A DNA stretch of 34,410 nucleotides from Gammaproteobacteria bacterium (lineage in GTDB: Bacteria > Pseudomonadota > Gammaproteobacteria > Pseudomonadales > Azotimanducaceae), in the NCBI GenBank assembly GCA_026706665.1, contig JAPOYI010000180.1, forward strand, positions 1 to 34,410. Reading direction: 5' to 3'. Positions within the stretch are counted from its first letter, which is position 1; each line of letters opens with the position of its first letter. Below are positions 1-7,606 of the stretch, piece by piece. Made by a program: the position numbers and the translations under genes. The notes under the pieces were generated by a model. The model did not search any database. It was given only the letters and a program-made list of their open reading frames with translations, and was not told the origin of the DNA.

Positions 1-78
1 CTGGACGGGGCGCGCCATGGACGCCAGCATGCCACGTCCCGATAGTAATGTCTACTTATTATAGAGACGGTACACTAG
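1..78. repeat. Left copy of 78-bp terminal inverted repeat
   Basis: Bases 1-78 match the reverse complement of 34333-34410 with a single mismatch at base 56 (T here, C in the other copy; both give a Thr codon). The first 55 bases are identical. Homology ends sharply at base 78/79. The repeat lies inside a DUF433-like coding frame, so it is not a transposon end by appearance. Confidence 0.95.
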
Positions 79-92
79 GACGCACAGCGTGA
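1..92 (+). pseudogene. Truncated DUF433-like fragment in left terminal repeat
   Basis: Read from base 3, the frame is open from the window edge to a TGA at 90-92. The first 25 codons match the frame at the right end of the window on the opposite strand, which continues into a DUF433-like protein. Here the match stops after the residues RDGTL, at base 78, and the frame ends four codons later (GRTA, stop). This looks like a 5' or middle piece of a DUF433 gene cut by a rearrangement. It overlaps the 3' end of the convergent membrane-protein gene. The family assignment depends on the right-hand copy. Confidence 0.5.
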
Positions 93-369
93 GCACCGCC
101 GTGAGCGCCCATCCGACCTTCACGAGCCAAAGCGTGTCCGGGGATCGCCGCAGCCGGAGTATCGCTCCGAGAGCCGCGACCGCGGACAGGAGCGCGGTGA
201 ATCCCCCCGCCCCGGGAACCTCTGTCCAGGAATAGCTCGCCGTCACTGGCGAAAGGCTCGGCCACTCGACGGACAGTTCTACGGTAGGCCAGAACACGCC
301 TACGAGAATGAGAACGGCAGCCAGAAGCTGCAGCGATAGCGTCACTGCCTTAGACTCGACCCGAAACAC
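52..369 (-). CDS. Small membrane protein of unknown function
   Basis: A 105-aa protein with three hydrophobic stretches: about residues 10-27 (LQLLAAVLILVGVFW), 55-75 (GGFTALLSAVAALGAIL) and 82-101 (LVKVGWALTAVLTLCVLVY). It is therefore probably an inner-membrane protein. I chose the GTG start at 369 because AAAGGAG (383-377) lies 7 nt upstream. A TTG at 420 is also in frame but has no such site. The last codons and the stop lie inside the left terminal repeat and overlap the DUF433 fragment tail to tail. The protein C-terminus may therefore have been created or altered at the repeat junction. I do not recognise the family. Confidence 0.55.
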   Translation of the reverse strand: MFRVESKAVTLSLQLLAAVLILVGVFWPTVELSVEWPSLSPVTASYSWTEVPGAGGFTALLSAVAALGAILRLRRSPDTLWLVKVGWALTAVLTLCVLVYRLYNK

Positions 370-479
370 GCGACAACTCCTTTCAGCCCGTGCCTCCAAG
401 ACTATTGCGGGCTCGCACAAAAGAGAAGCCCCGACCTGATAGGTTCGCGGCTTGGTCGCTGGATGGCAAAGAGGCCAGC

Positions 480-725
480 CTACCGGTCTTCAACCGACTC
501 CACCAACGAGCGCAGCTTGAAAAAGCCCGCCGACGTGGGAACGCCGCGAAGACCTCTCTCGCTTTCCTCCACCAAGCCTTTGATCCGCTCCATGTGAGCA
601 ACCAGGTCAGCGGTGCCGTAGCTGCCAAGCGATTTGATGACCGCATGACTGGTCATCGCATGATTCTCGCCCAGGTCCAGCAGGTACGGTATCGCACCCG
701 TGTCACCGGACATGGCCAGCCCCAT
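480..725 (-). pseudogene. Possible remnant of a HEAT-repeat-like protein
   Basis: An 81-codon frame whose first half (AIPYLLDLGENHAMTSHAV then IKSLGSYG) reads like one alpha-helical HEAT or ARM repeat. The frame stays open for eight codons before the ATG and is then closed by a stop. No ribosome binding site precedes the ATG. It could be the tail of a decayed larger gene or a chance frame. It sits in an accessory edge next to a recombinase, where decayed fragments are common. Confidence 0.25.
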
Positions 726-817
726 AACCGCCAGGTCGAAAACCCTGGTCTAACCTCCATGGCGTTTACTCCCCTTTCGGATGACTGAACGCAGCGTCTC
801 CGCCGTGCGAGCTACGC

Positions 818-835
818 TTAACTCGCGTTAACCGA
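818..835 (+). repeat. Left 18-bp inverted repeat beside recombinase
   Basis: Sequence TTAACTCGCGTTAACCGA. It is the exact reverse complement of 1968-1985. The core is a dyad with 5-bp arms (TTAAC/GTTAA) around a 4-bp centre, the shape expected of a tyrosine-recombinase core site or of an autoregulatory operator. It ends 17 nt before the recombinase start codon. Confidence 0.85.
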
Positions 836-852
836 TGCGGAGAGATGTAGAA

Positions 853-1959
853 ATGACTTTTGGATCAATGCCCCATGCCCGACCCGGCGACCCGATTCCC
901 CCAATCCGCGAACGCGGCGGCTTGCGGCCCTTGCTGCTCGTCTTCGTTCGCGGCGTCGCGAGACGTCTGGAGAGGAACCCGCGCGGCGTGGCGCGAACCC
1001 TGGCGTGCCTCGACATAGGACTGGCGATCGGGCAGCTCCACACCGCGGCCCTGGCGGCCACCACCCGAAAGGCTTACGCGGGCGCGCTGCGTCGCTTCGA
1101 CGACTGGCTGGGGGGACGACCACCCACGGACAGGTTCCTCGCGAGGCACCTCGACGAGATGTTCCGGCGAGGGCTCGCCCCGGCCAGCGCCGCACTCGTG
1201 GTCGCCGCCCTCCGGCGGGCGGTGCGCGATCTGAACAGGGCCGGTCGCCCTTGCCACGAGCATCCGGTCGGACCCGTCACGGTCGAGCGGCTCGAGCGGT
1301 ACCGTCGAGAAGCCGCCGACCGAGGGCGCGGACAGGCAGCTCCCCTTCTCTGGGAGGACGCCGACCGGATGAGCGAATGCGCCGAAACCCTCGGCGGCCT
1401 GCGAGGCGTGCGCGATGCGGCTCTGGTCGGCGTCGCCTCCCACGCGATGCTCCGCGTCTCGGAGGTCTCCCGCCTGGACGCCGACGACGTGTCGCCGCAA
1501 CCCGACGGCTCCGCGCTCCTGAAGATTCGTCGGAGCAAGACCGACCAGTATGGCGAGGGAGCGGTGCTCCACGTCTGCAGGGACGCCGCCGGACGCCTGG
1601 AGCGCTGGATGGCGACGGCCGGCATCGAATCCGGTCCGCTGTTCCGTCCCGTCAAGGGCGCCGCCATCCAGGCCGCGCGACTGGGAACCGGCGCCGTCCG
1701 CGCGGCGATCAAACGCCGGGCGGCCGAGGCGGGAGTCGCCCGGCGTGTGTCGGGACATTCGCTGCGCGTTGGCGCCGCGCAGTCCCTGGCAGAACGCGGC
1801 GTGTCGCTGGCGGAGCTGCAGGTGATCGGTCGCTGGACATCGCCCGCGATGCCCGGCCGCTACGTGCGCGGGCAGAAAGCCTCCAGAGGCGCCGTGGCCC
1901 GACTCCGGGGCAATAGGACAAAAATTTGCAAAAATCGCTTGCAAAGCGAGAAATGGTAG
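853..1959 (+). CDS. Tyrosine recombinase/integrase
   Basis: A 368-aa site-specific recombinase. The N-terminal half has a SAM-like core-binding domain (about residues 50-140). The C-terminal catalytic domain shows the full active-site set: Arg201 (MLRVSE), Lys229 (RRSKTDQYG), His302 and Arg305 (GHSLRVG), Trp328 in place of the second His (GRWTS), and the nucleophile Tyr337 (GRYVRG). The start at 853 is preferred because GGAGAG (839-844) lies 8 nt upstream; an ATG at 835 is also in frame. The last 15 codons turn AT-rich and contain a repeated TTGCAAA (1926-1932, 1939-1945). This hints that the 3' end is also a recombination or binding region. It is unrelated to the P4-type integrase next to it. 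The catalytic set is complete, so the gene may be active. Confidence 0.88.
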   Translation: MTFGSMPHARPGDPIPPIRERGGLRPLLLVFVRGVARRLERNPRGVARTLACLDIGLAIGQLHTAALAATTRKAYAGALRRFDDWLGGRPPTDRFLARHLDEMFRRGLAPASAALVVAALRRAVRDLNRAGRPCHEHPVGPVTVERLERYRREAADRGRGQAAPLLWEDADRMSECAETLGGLRGVRDAALVGVASHAMLRVSEVSRLDADDVSPQPDGSALLKIRRSKTDQYGEGAVLHVCRDAAGRLERWMATAGIESGPLFRPVKGAAIQAARLGTGAVRAAIKRRAAEAGVARRVSGHSLRVGAAQSLAERGVSLAELQVIGRWTSPAMPGRYVRGQKASRGAVARLRGNRTKICKNRLQSEKW

Positions 1960-1967
1960 CGTTAGGC

Positions 1968-1985
1968 TCGGTTAACGCGAGTTAA
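1968..1985 (-). repeat. Right 18-bp inverted repeat beside recombinase
   Basis: Sequence TCGGTTAACGCGAGTTAA, the exact reverse complement of 818-835. It starts 9 nt after the recombinase stop codon. Flanking bases differ from those of the left copy. Confidence 0.85.
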
Positions 1986-2102
1986 TCGACCACATATGTC
2001 GTTACTGCGCGGACAAAGTAGACTCTAACCCCTTCCCTTATCCTCGTCACATGCGACCCCCGCCGGATCCCGCGCTTGACATTATTTTCGGGTAGCGACG
2101 AC

Positions 2103-2120
2103 GCAGGTGCTGCTACCTGC
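2103..2120 (-). terminator. Hairpin after P4-type integrase, weak terminator candidate
   Basis: GCAGGT and ACCTGC form a 6-bp stem around a 6-nt loop, just past the 3' end of the minus-strand integrase. No T-run follows on the minus strand, so intrinsic termination is doubtful. Confidence 0.3.
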
Positions 2121-2122
2121 TG

Positions 2123-3265
2123 CTATCCCGGCATGCAGTCAGCCCACCGCTGCATTACAAGCCGTCGCTTCTCCAGCAGATCATCCCGCGCGTAGGCCGC
2201 GACCGTTGCCGAGCCCTCGACGTGTGCCAGCGCGAACTCCGAAAGCAGCTCGTCCACGTCATGTTCTCGCGCCCAGTCCTTGAAGCTCGACCGGAACCCG
2301 TGGCCCGACGCCGCGATCCCCGCCTGGCGCAGCGCCTGCGTCATCACCTTGTCGCCCACCATCGCCCCCGGACGCGAGCCGGGGAACGCCAGACCGCCGC
2401 CGCGCACGTCCGCGCGCGCCTCCCGAAGCAGGTCCAGTGCCTGGGTGGACAGGGGCACCCGGTGCGCCTTGCCCGTCTTCATCGACTCCGCGGGCTTCGT
2501 CCATACCGCCGCCTCGAGGTCGAACTGCTCCCAGGTCGCCCGCCGCACCTCGATCTGCCGCGCCGCCGTCAGGGCCGTGAACCGGATCGCCCGCTTCGTC
2601 GAGGACGCGCAGTTCGTGGCGTCGATCTTCGCCAGCGCAGCGCCCACCTCCGACCAGTGCAGGGCGTCGTGATGCTTCGGACCCGCCGCCCGCTTCGTCA
2701 GGCTCCGGCGCACAATCTCCACCGGCGAGCCCTCCGACCGGTACTCGTTGATCCGCGCCCACTCCAGCACCGACGTGATCGCCGCCCCCGCGGTCTTCGC
2801 CACCGCGTGCTTGCCAGAAAGGGCTATCGGGCGCAGGACCTCGTACACCGCCGCGCTGCCCACCTGGTCCACCGGCATGCCCCCCAGCTTCGGCAGCACG
2901 TACCTGTCCACCGCCATGCGCCAGTTGCGCGACGGGCTCTTCGTCCGCCAGGTCTCCAGCTTCTCCGTGAAGCACCCTTCCTCCGCCTTGGCGAAGGTTG
3001 GCGCCCGAACGCGCCGGGGATCTCCTCCCGTTCGTGCGATCGCTCTATTGTCCGCCGCCGTTCGTCGTGCGTCGGCCAGCCGCACCAGCTCCGCGCTACC
3101 CAGCCCGAGATCGACGCGGCGGCCGTGTATGGTCAGGCGCTGTATCCACTGGCGCGTGCCGCGCTTCGTCACCCGCAGCATGAGGCCGTTGCCATCGACA
3201 TAGCTGCCGGGAGCGGCGGTGCGCACCATTGCGGCGGAAAGGGCGTTGCGGCATAGTCGCGGCAT
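2123..3265 (-). CDS. P4-type tyrosine integrase with DUF4102 arm-binding domain
   Basis: A 380-aa phage/island integrase. The N-terminal segment (about residues 10-85; DGNGLMLRVTKRGTRQWIQ, then LGLGSAELVRLADARR and GGDPRR) is a DUF4102-type arm-DNA-binding domain. The catalytic residues are Arg236 (TAARQIEVRR), Lys263 (MKTGKAHRVPL), His322 and Arg325 (GHGFRSSF), His348 (LAHVEG) and Tyr358 (VAAYARDDLLEKRR). The start at 3265 is chosen by homology, since the open frame runs on to 3601 without family-like sequence. Its upstream region holds an 11-bp direct repeat that could be arm-type sites. Such integrases mark genomic islands, often at a tRNA, but I see no tRNA or att duplication here. The frame is intact. 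Confidence 0.9.
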   Translation of the reverse strand: MPRLCRNALSAAMVRTAAPGSYVDGNGLMLRVTKRGTRQWIQRLTIHGRRVDLGLGSAELVRLADARRTAADNRAIARTGGDPRRVRAPTFAKAEEGCFTEKLETWRTKSPSRNWRMAVDRYVLPKLGGMPVDQVGSAAVYEVLRPIALSGKHAVAKTAGAAITSVLEWARINEYRSEGSPVEIVRRSLTKRAAGPKHHDALHWSEVGAALAKIDATNCASSTKRAIRFTALTAARQIEVRRATWEQFDLEAAVWTKPAESMKTGKAHRVPLSTQALDLLREARADVRGGGLAFPGSRPGAMVGDKVMTQALRQAGIAASGHGFRSSFKDWAREHDVDELLSEFALAHVEGSATVAAYARDDLLEKRRLVMQRWADCMPG

Positions 3266-3516
3266 CGGGGCAGGTTCCGTGAGAGTGTCTGCGGAGCCTA
3301 CATCACGCGTAGGATGAACACAATGAATCCCACAAAAAACCGCGCTGGTAGCGATGTGTTGCGCATCTTTGTGAGTCGCAGTCCCGGCGCGATCATTACC
3401 AAAAAGGTATTTATTATCAAAAAGGTATACTACTTCTTGACGCTCTGTGGGCTTGCGTGCACATGTGCCTAGGCGGTTGCAGGCGACTGTACGGCGCAGT
3501 CCCCTAGCCGCGTGAC
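3266..3516. other. Integrase/ACAD divergent intergenic region
   Basis: A 251-nt region, more AT-rich than its surroundings. It contains the 11-bp direct repeat described separately and presumably the divergent promoters for the P4-type integrase and the acyl-CoA dehydrogenase. No clear -35/-10 pair could be fixed for either gene. Confidence 0.5.
3400..3428 (+). repeat. Two direct copies of CAAAAAGGTAT, 18-bp period
   Basis: CAAAAAGGTAT occurs at 3400-3410 and 3418-3428 in an AT-rich patch upstream of the minus-strand integrase. Position and spacing fit arm-type integrase or excisionase sites, or a repressor operator; the role is inferred. Confidence 0.7.
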
Positions 3517-4620
3517 GTGCCGGAACTGCTGACGCCGGAACTGTCGCGACTACGCGACGAGACGGATGCGTTCGCGCGGGACGTGCTGGCGCCCCTTGCA
3601 ACCGAGTTTCCCGCCAGCCGGAAACGGATCATCGACGCCTCGAAGGCGGCCGGGCTGTTCTTCATGACCCAGCCAAGGGCCTTCGGCGGCAGTGAGGCGA
3701 GCACGCCGGCCATGACCGTGGCACGGGACACGCTGGCAAGTCACAACCTGTCCCATTTGCCCGTCTTCGGTCCCGGGCCCGGCGTGCTGGCGGGCGTTGG
3801 CGAACCCCTCAAGAGCAGCCACCTCGCCCCCCTCATGGCCGGCAAGAAACGCGGTGCCTTCGCCTTCACCGAACCCGACGACGCCCCCCATCCCACTAGT
3901 GGACGCGTCGAGGGCAATACGTTGACGATCAATGGTCAGAAATCCTATGTGACCGGCGGCGCCCAGGCGGACTTCGTCGCCGCGCTGGTGGAAGTCGAGG
4001 GCGGAGGCCCCGCCATGGTCGTGATCGACACAGACGCGGCCGGCGTCAGGACGAGGGAGGTCTTCAGTTCCCTCGACGGCACGCAACACGCCTGGTTCGA
4101 GTTCGACAACGTCCGCGTCCCGGCGGCGCACATCGTGGGCAAGCCGGGCGAAGGCCTGCCCCGGGCCCTTCGACAGATCGGCGACATTCGCATCAGCGTC
4201 GCAGCCGAGTCCGTCGGCCTCATGCGCTGGGTGCTCGACTACCTGACCTCACACCTGGAAGTGCCGCACCGCAGCGGAACTCCGCTCGGGCGCCGGGAAG
4301 GCGTGCGGCTGCGCTACGCCGACCTGCGCATCAAGGCCTATGCCGCGCGCAGCATGGTCTACCGCACGGCCCGGCTCGCCGATGCCGGCGAGAACACGGT
4401 GAACGAAGCCATCGCGTGCAAGGTCTTCGCAACGGAAGCCGTGGGCGACGTCGTCGACACCGCCATTCAACTCGTGGGCGGCAGGGCGCTGACGGTCGGG
4501 CATCCCCTTGAAACCCTGTATCGACGCGTTCGCGCGCTGCGCCTCGCGGAAGGCGCGAACGACATCCTGCGACTGAACCTTGCCCGGGGGCGGCTTGACC
4601 TGGACAAGGGCCGAATCTGA
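3517..4620 (+). CDS. Acyl-CoA dehydrogenase family protein
   Basis: A 367-aa flavoprotein of the ACAD superfamily, expected to oxidise an acyl-CoA at the alpha-beta bond with FAD and pass electrons to ETF. The N-terminal helical domain starts directly (PELLTPELSRLRDETDAFA). The FAD/substrate signature is seen at about residues 112-121 (GAFAFTEPDD) and the C-terminal helical domain from about 225. Glu345 in LAEGANDILR is the candidate catalytic base at the position used in short/branched-chain enzymes. The start is GTG at 3517; an in-frame stop lies at 3505-3507 and no better start exists. No strong ribosome binding site is seen. The stop overlaps the ATG of the M16 protease gene by 1 nt, so the two are probably translated together. 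The substrate is unknown. Confidence 0.85.
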   Translation: MPELLTPELSRLRDETDAFARDVLAPLATEFPASRKRIIDASKAAGLFFMTQPRAFGGSEASTPAMTVARDTLASHNLSHLPVFGPGPGVLAGVGEPLKSSHLAPLMAGKKRGAFAFTEPDDAPHPTSGRVEGNTLTINGQKSYVTGGAQADFVAALVEVEGGGPAMVVIDTDAAGVRTREVFSSLDGTQHAWFEFDNVRVPAAHIVGKPGEGLPRALRQIGDIRISVAAESVGLMRWVLDYLTSHLEVPHRSGTPLGRREGVRLRYADLRIKAYAARSMVYRTARLADAGENTVNEAIACKVFATEAVGDVVDTAIQLVGGRALTVGHPLETLYRRVRALRLAEGANDILRLNLARGRLDLDKGRI

Positions 4621-7496
4621 TGAAGACAAGGGAGGCGACGACCGTGTCCCATATCACGGCGATCCACAACCGGCTTCGAAGCGGCATCACGAAGATCGTC
4701 TGGATTCCGGTGGCCTCTGCTGCGGTCGCCTGTCTCGTCGCCTGTCAAACCCTCTGGCAGGATCCGCAGCAGCCGATCAAGAGCCCGAACGATGAACGCG
4801 AGTACCGCTACATCGAATTGCCCAACAAGCTGCGCGCCCTGCTCATCCACGCCCCCGACAGCGACAAGTCCGCCGCCGCCGTCAGCGTGGCACGGGGCAG
4901 CGACCACGACCCCGACGCCCATCCCGGACTTGCGCACTTCGTCGAGCACATGCTGTTCATCGCCACGGAGAAGTACCCCGAGGTCAACGCCTACCACGAG
5001 TTCATCGAAAAGCATGGCGGCTGGTGGAACGGCTACACCGACAGCCACCACACTACGTACTATTTCGACATCAAGCCGGACCGGTTCGCGGAAGCGCTGG
5101 ACCGGATTGCGCAGTTCTTCATCGCGCCGCTCTTCGACCCCGACTACGTCGAGAGAGAAAAGAACGCTGTTCACTCGGAGTACCAGCTGCAGGTCAAGCA
5201 GGATGGTTGGCGAGGCTACGCGGTCTACCAGCAGCTGATGAATCCCGTGCATCCAGGATCGAGATTCGACATCGGCAGCATCGACACACTAAAGGACGCT
5301 GGCATCAAAGATGTGCGGTCCTTCTTCGAAACCAACTACTCTGCCGATACAACCACCGTCGCCGTACTCGGCGCGGACGACCTCGACAGCCTGGAAGTGC
5401 TGGTGCGCGAGCGGTTCTCGGCGATGGCGAATCGGAACCTCGGGCCGATTCCAGCCAACCCGCCCTCCTTTACACCGGGGAGCCTACCGGCAAACTACGC
5501 TTGGCAGACACTTGAGAATACCAAGAGCCTGCAAATCTCCTTCCCCGTGCCGCCACTCGAACCCCACTACCGCAGCAAGCCGACCGCCTATCTCGGCCAC
5601 TTGATCCACCACGAGGGGCCGGACAGTCTATACGACGTGTTGCACCGCCGAGGCTGGATCAAATCGCTGACCGCCGGGGGTAGCAGCCTGGATAGCGAAA
5701 ACGCGTCGTTCGACATTTCGATCGGGTTGACGGACAAGGGAAGACCGCATACCGACGAAATCTCAGGCCTCGTATACGCTTGGATCGACAAGATCAGAGA
5801 CGACGGGATTGCCGCTTGGCGCTATCGGGAGATCGCCTACATGTACCGCATAGCCTTCCGGTTTCAGGAACGGGGTTCGCCCGTCGGAACCGTCGTCTCG
5901 GCCGCCGAGGCCCTGGTGCACTATCCCCCGGAGGACCTGCTCCGCGCCGGTTACCTGATGGAGTCTTTCGACGAGACGCTCATTCGCGGCTACCTCGACC
6001 GCCTTGTGCCTGAGAACTCGCTGGTTTCATTCTCCGGTCCCGACGTCGAGGGCGATCTGCTAGAGCCCATGTTCGATGTCCGCTACCGCGTGGGTCCCGG
6101 CATCGCACCGGTCGAGGTCGAGGCGCCATTCGTACTTCCTGAGCCAAATCCCTACCTGCCGGAAGACCTGGAGTTGGCGATCCAACCGGGGCCGCTGGCA
6201 CCACCGGTCCGCATCCAGACGGATTCGCAGATCGAACTCTGGCACGCGCCCGATACGGAGTTTCGCACACCCCGTGCCAGCGTAGGGCTGCGCCTGTGGC
6301 CGGCGCGCGCCCTCGAAAGTCCGGCCGACAGCGCCCTCAACGCGCTCTACGGTCGGCTGGTCAGGCAGGCGCTCAATGCGCGAGCATACGCATCGCAAAT
6401 GGCTGGCATCGGCTACCGATTCCGGTCGACCTGGAGCGGATTCGATCTCGCAGCCTGGGGATATCACGATAACCTCGACATCCTGTTCGACGAGATTCTC
6501 GCTGCCTTCGCGGATACTCCCATCGATCCCGAGCTATTCGCTGTTGCGCGTACCGAGCAAATCAAGACCTACGTCAATATGCGTTTCAGGCATCCATACG
6601 TGCAAGTCGCGAACGCCATCGGCCAGACTTTGCACCCTGATATCTGGGACTGGGAGGTGCTGCTGGAGGCGGCCCGAAACGCCACGCCCGAGTCGCTCGA
6701 GGCCTGGCGTCGCGAAATGGTACGCGGTGTCAGAGCTACTCTCTTCGTCCACGGCAACCTGACCGAACCGGACGCGCGAAACTTGGCCGCCATAGCGGCG
6801 CGTCATCTTGCGGTTTCGAACGCCGCGCCTGATCTTTCCGTCGCGACGGTGCTAGAAGGCGCGCGCCGCATCGAACGCGAGGTCGATCACGACGACGCGG
6901 TCTACCTGCTTTACCTGCAGGGAGACGGTCCAACGTTCGGGGAACGAGCCCGCCTGGGGCTCCTGGGCCGTATGCTCGGACCTCGCTATTTCAAGGCGTT
7001 GCGCACCGAGCAGCAACGAGGCTACGTCGTTCAGGCCTACCGCCACAGTGTTGAAAGGCACCCGGGGATCGTTTTTGTCGTGCAATCGCCGGGCACCGAC
7101 GCGGCTGGCCTCGAGGCGGCGACGACGGCCTTCATCGAAGCACAGCGCGAGTGGCTCCGGGAGATTCCGCCGGAGGAGCTCGAAGACCACAAGCGCGGCT
7201 ACATCGCCGCGCTCACCCGGCGCGATCAAAACCTGATGGACCGGTTTTCACGACTGCGAGGGGATCTTCATGATCGCGTGCTCACTTTCGATTCTGCGAA
7301 ACGACTTGCCGACGCCGTGGCCGTCCTCGATGCGACAACATTGTCGCTCGCCTACGAACGACTGATCGATCCCGCGACGGGTAACCGCCTGACCATTTTC
7401 AGTCGCGGTGGCTTCGATTCCGCACCAGCCGCAGACCAAACCGTCACCGACGAGAGCACAGCCGAGTTTCGGATGTCCTCCCGCGACGTCGAATAG
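4620..7496 (+). CDS. Lipoprotein M16A (pitrilysin/insulysin-type) metalloprotease
   Basis: A 958-aa zinc protease of the pitrilysin/insulysin family; the length is close to that of E. coli pitrilysin. The inverted zinc motif is complete: His106-x-x-Glu109-His110 (AHFVEHML), with Glu187 77 residues after His110 as third ligand and Glu180 as the supporting conserved Glu. The N-terminus has a hydrophobic stretch (about 24-41) ending in a lipobox, LVAC, with Cys42 as the lipidated residue. The enzyme is thus probably anchored in the periplasm or outer membrane, where it would degrade peptides. E. coli pitrilysin is soluble and periplasmic, so the lipoprotein form is a variation. The start overlaps the stop of the acyl-CoA dehydrogenase gene. 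The C-terminal half is the usual inactive M16 repeat. Confidence 0.92.
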   Translation: MKTREATTVSHITAIHNRLRSGITKIVWIPVASAAVACLVACQTLWQDPQQPIKSPNDEREYRYIELPNKLRALLIHAPDSDKSAAAVSVARGSDHDPDAHPGLAHFVEHMLFIATEKYPEVNAYHEFIEKHGGWWNGYTDSHHTTYYFDIKPDRFAEALDRIAQFFIAPLFDPDYVEREKNAVHSEYQLQVKQDGWRGYAVYQQLMNPVHPGSRFDIGSIDTLKDAGIKDVRSFFETNYSADTTTVAVLGADDLDSLEVLVRERFSAMANRNLGPIPANPPSFTPGSLPANYAWQTLENTKSLQISFPVPPLEPHYRSKPTAYLGHLIHHEGPDSLYDVLHRRGWIKSLTAGGSSLDSENASFDISIGLTDKGRPHTDEISGLVYAWIDKIRDDGIAAWRYREIAYMYRIAFRFQERGSPVGTVVSAAEALVHYPPEDLLRAGYLMESFDETLIRGYLDRLVPENSLVSFSGPDVEGDLLEPMFDVRYRVGPGIAPVEVEAPFVLPEPNPYLPEDLELAIQPGPLAPPVRIQTDSQIELWHAPDTEFRTPRASVGLRLWPARALESPADSALNALYGRLVRQALNARAYASQMAGIGYRFRSTWSGFDLAAWGYHDNLDILFDEILAAFADTPIDPELFAVARTEQIKTYVNMRFRHPYVQVANAIGQTLHPDIWDWEVLLEAARNATPESLEAWRREMVRGVRATLFVHGNLTEPDARNLAAIAARHLAVSNAAPDLSVATVLEGARRIEREVDHDDAVYLLYLQGDGPTFGERARLGLLGRMLGPRYFKALRTEQQRGYVVQAYRHSVERHPGIVFVVQSPGTDAAGLEAATTAFIEAQREWLREIPPEELEDHKRGYIAALTRRDQNLMDRFSRLRGDLHDRVLTFDSAKRLADAVAVLDATTLSLAYERLIDPATGNRLTIFSRGGFDSAPAADQTVTDESTAEFRMSSRDVE

Positions 7497-7606
7497 CCGT
7501 TGGCCCGGCACCCGTCCGGTCGAAGACGTCGGAGTGGCGAATCCAGTGGACCATTTCGCTATTATTGCCGCCCCGCCTCTCGCCTGGTAACTGCAAACCC
7601 TCCCAC

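Larger units (their letters stand above)
370..852. other. Stretch of 482 nt without a clear gene
   Basis: This stretch separates the divergently placed membrane-protein and recombinase genes. It holds the upstream region of the membrane-protein gene (near 370-420), a doubtful HEAT-like remnant on the minus strand (480-725), and the left 18-bp dyad repeat (818-835) just upstream of the recombinase. No convincing tRNA, promoter pair or terminator was seen. Confidence 0.6.
818..1985 (+). mobile_element. Candidate recombinase element bounded by 18-bp inverted repeats
   Basis: The recombinase gene at 853-1959 is enclosed by two perfect 18-bp copies in inverted orientation, 818-835 and 1968-1985. 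Each contains the dyad TTAAC-N4-GTTAA. The layout resembles a compact one-gene mobile or invertible unit of about 1.17 kb. No target-site duplication is visible outside the repeats, so the limits are inferred only from the repeats. Confidence 0.4.

Noticed and set aside
1-78. Transposon or linear-replicon terminal inverted repeat
   Set aside because: The repeat lies within a DUF433-like coding frame, shows no transposase nearby, and its exact part ends at an assembler-like 55 bp. A contig broken at a shared sequence is simpler.
3266-3600. N-terminal extension of the P4-type integrase up to 3601
   Set aside because: The extra 112 codons show no family similarity and overlap the acyl-CoA dehydrogenase start. 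The DUF4102 domain begins after the ATG at 3265.
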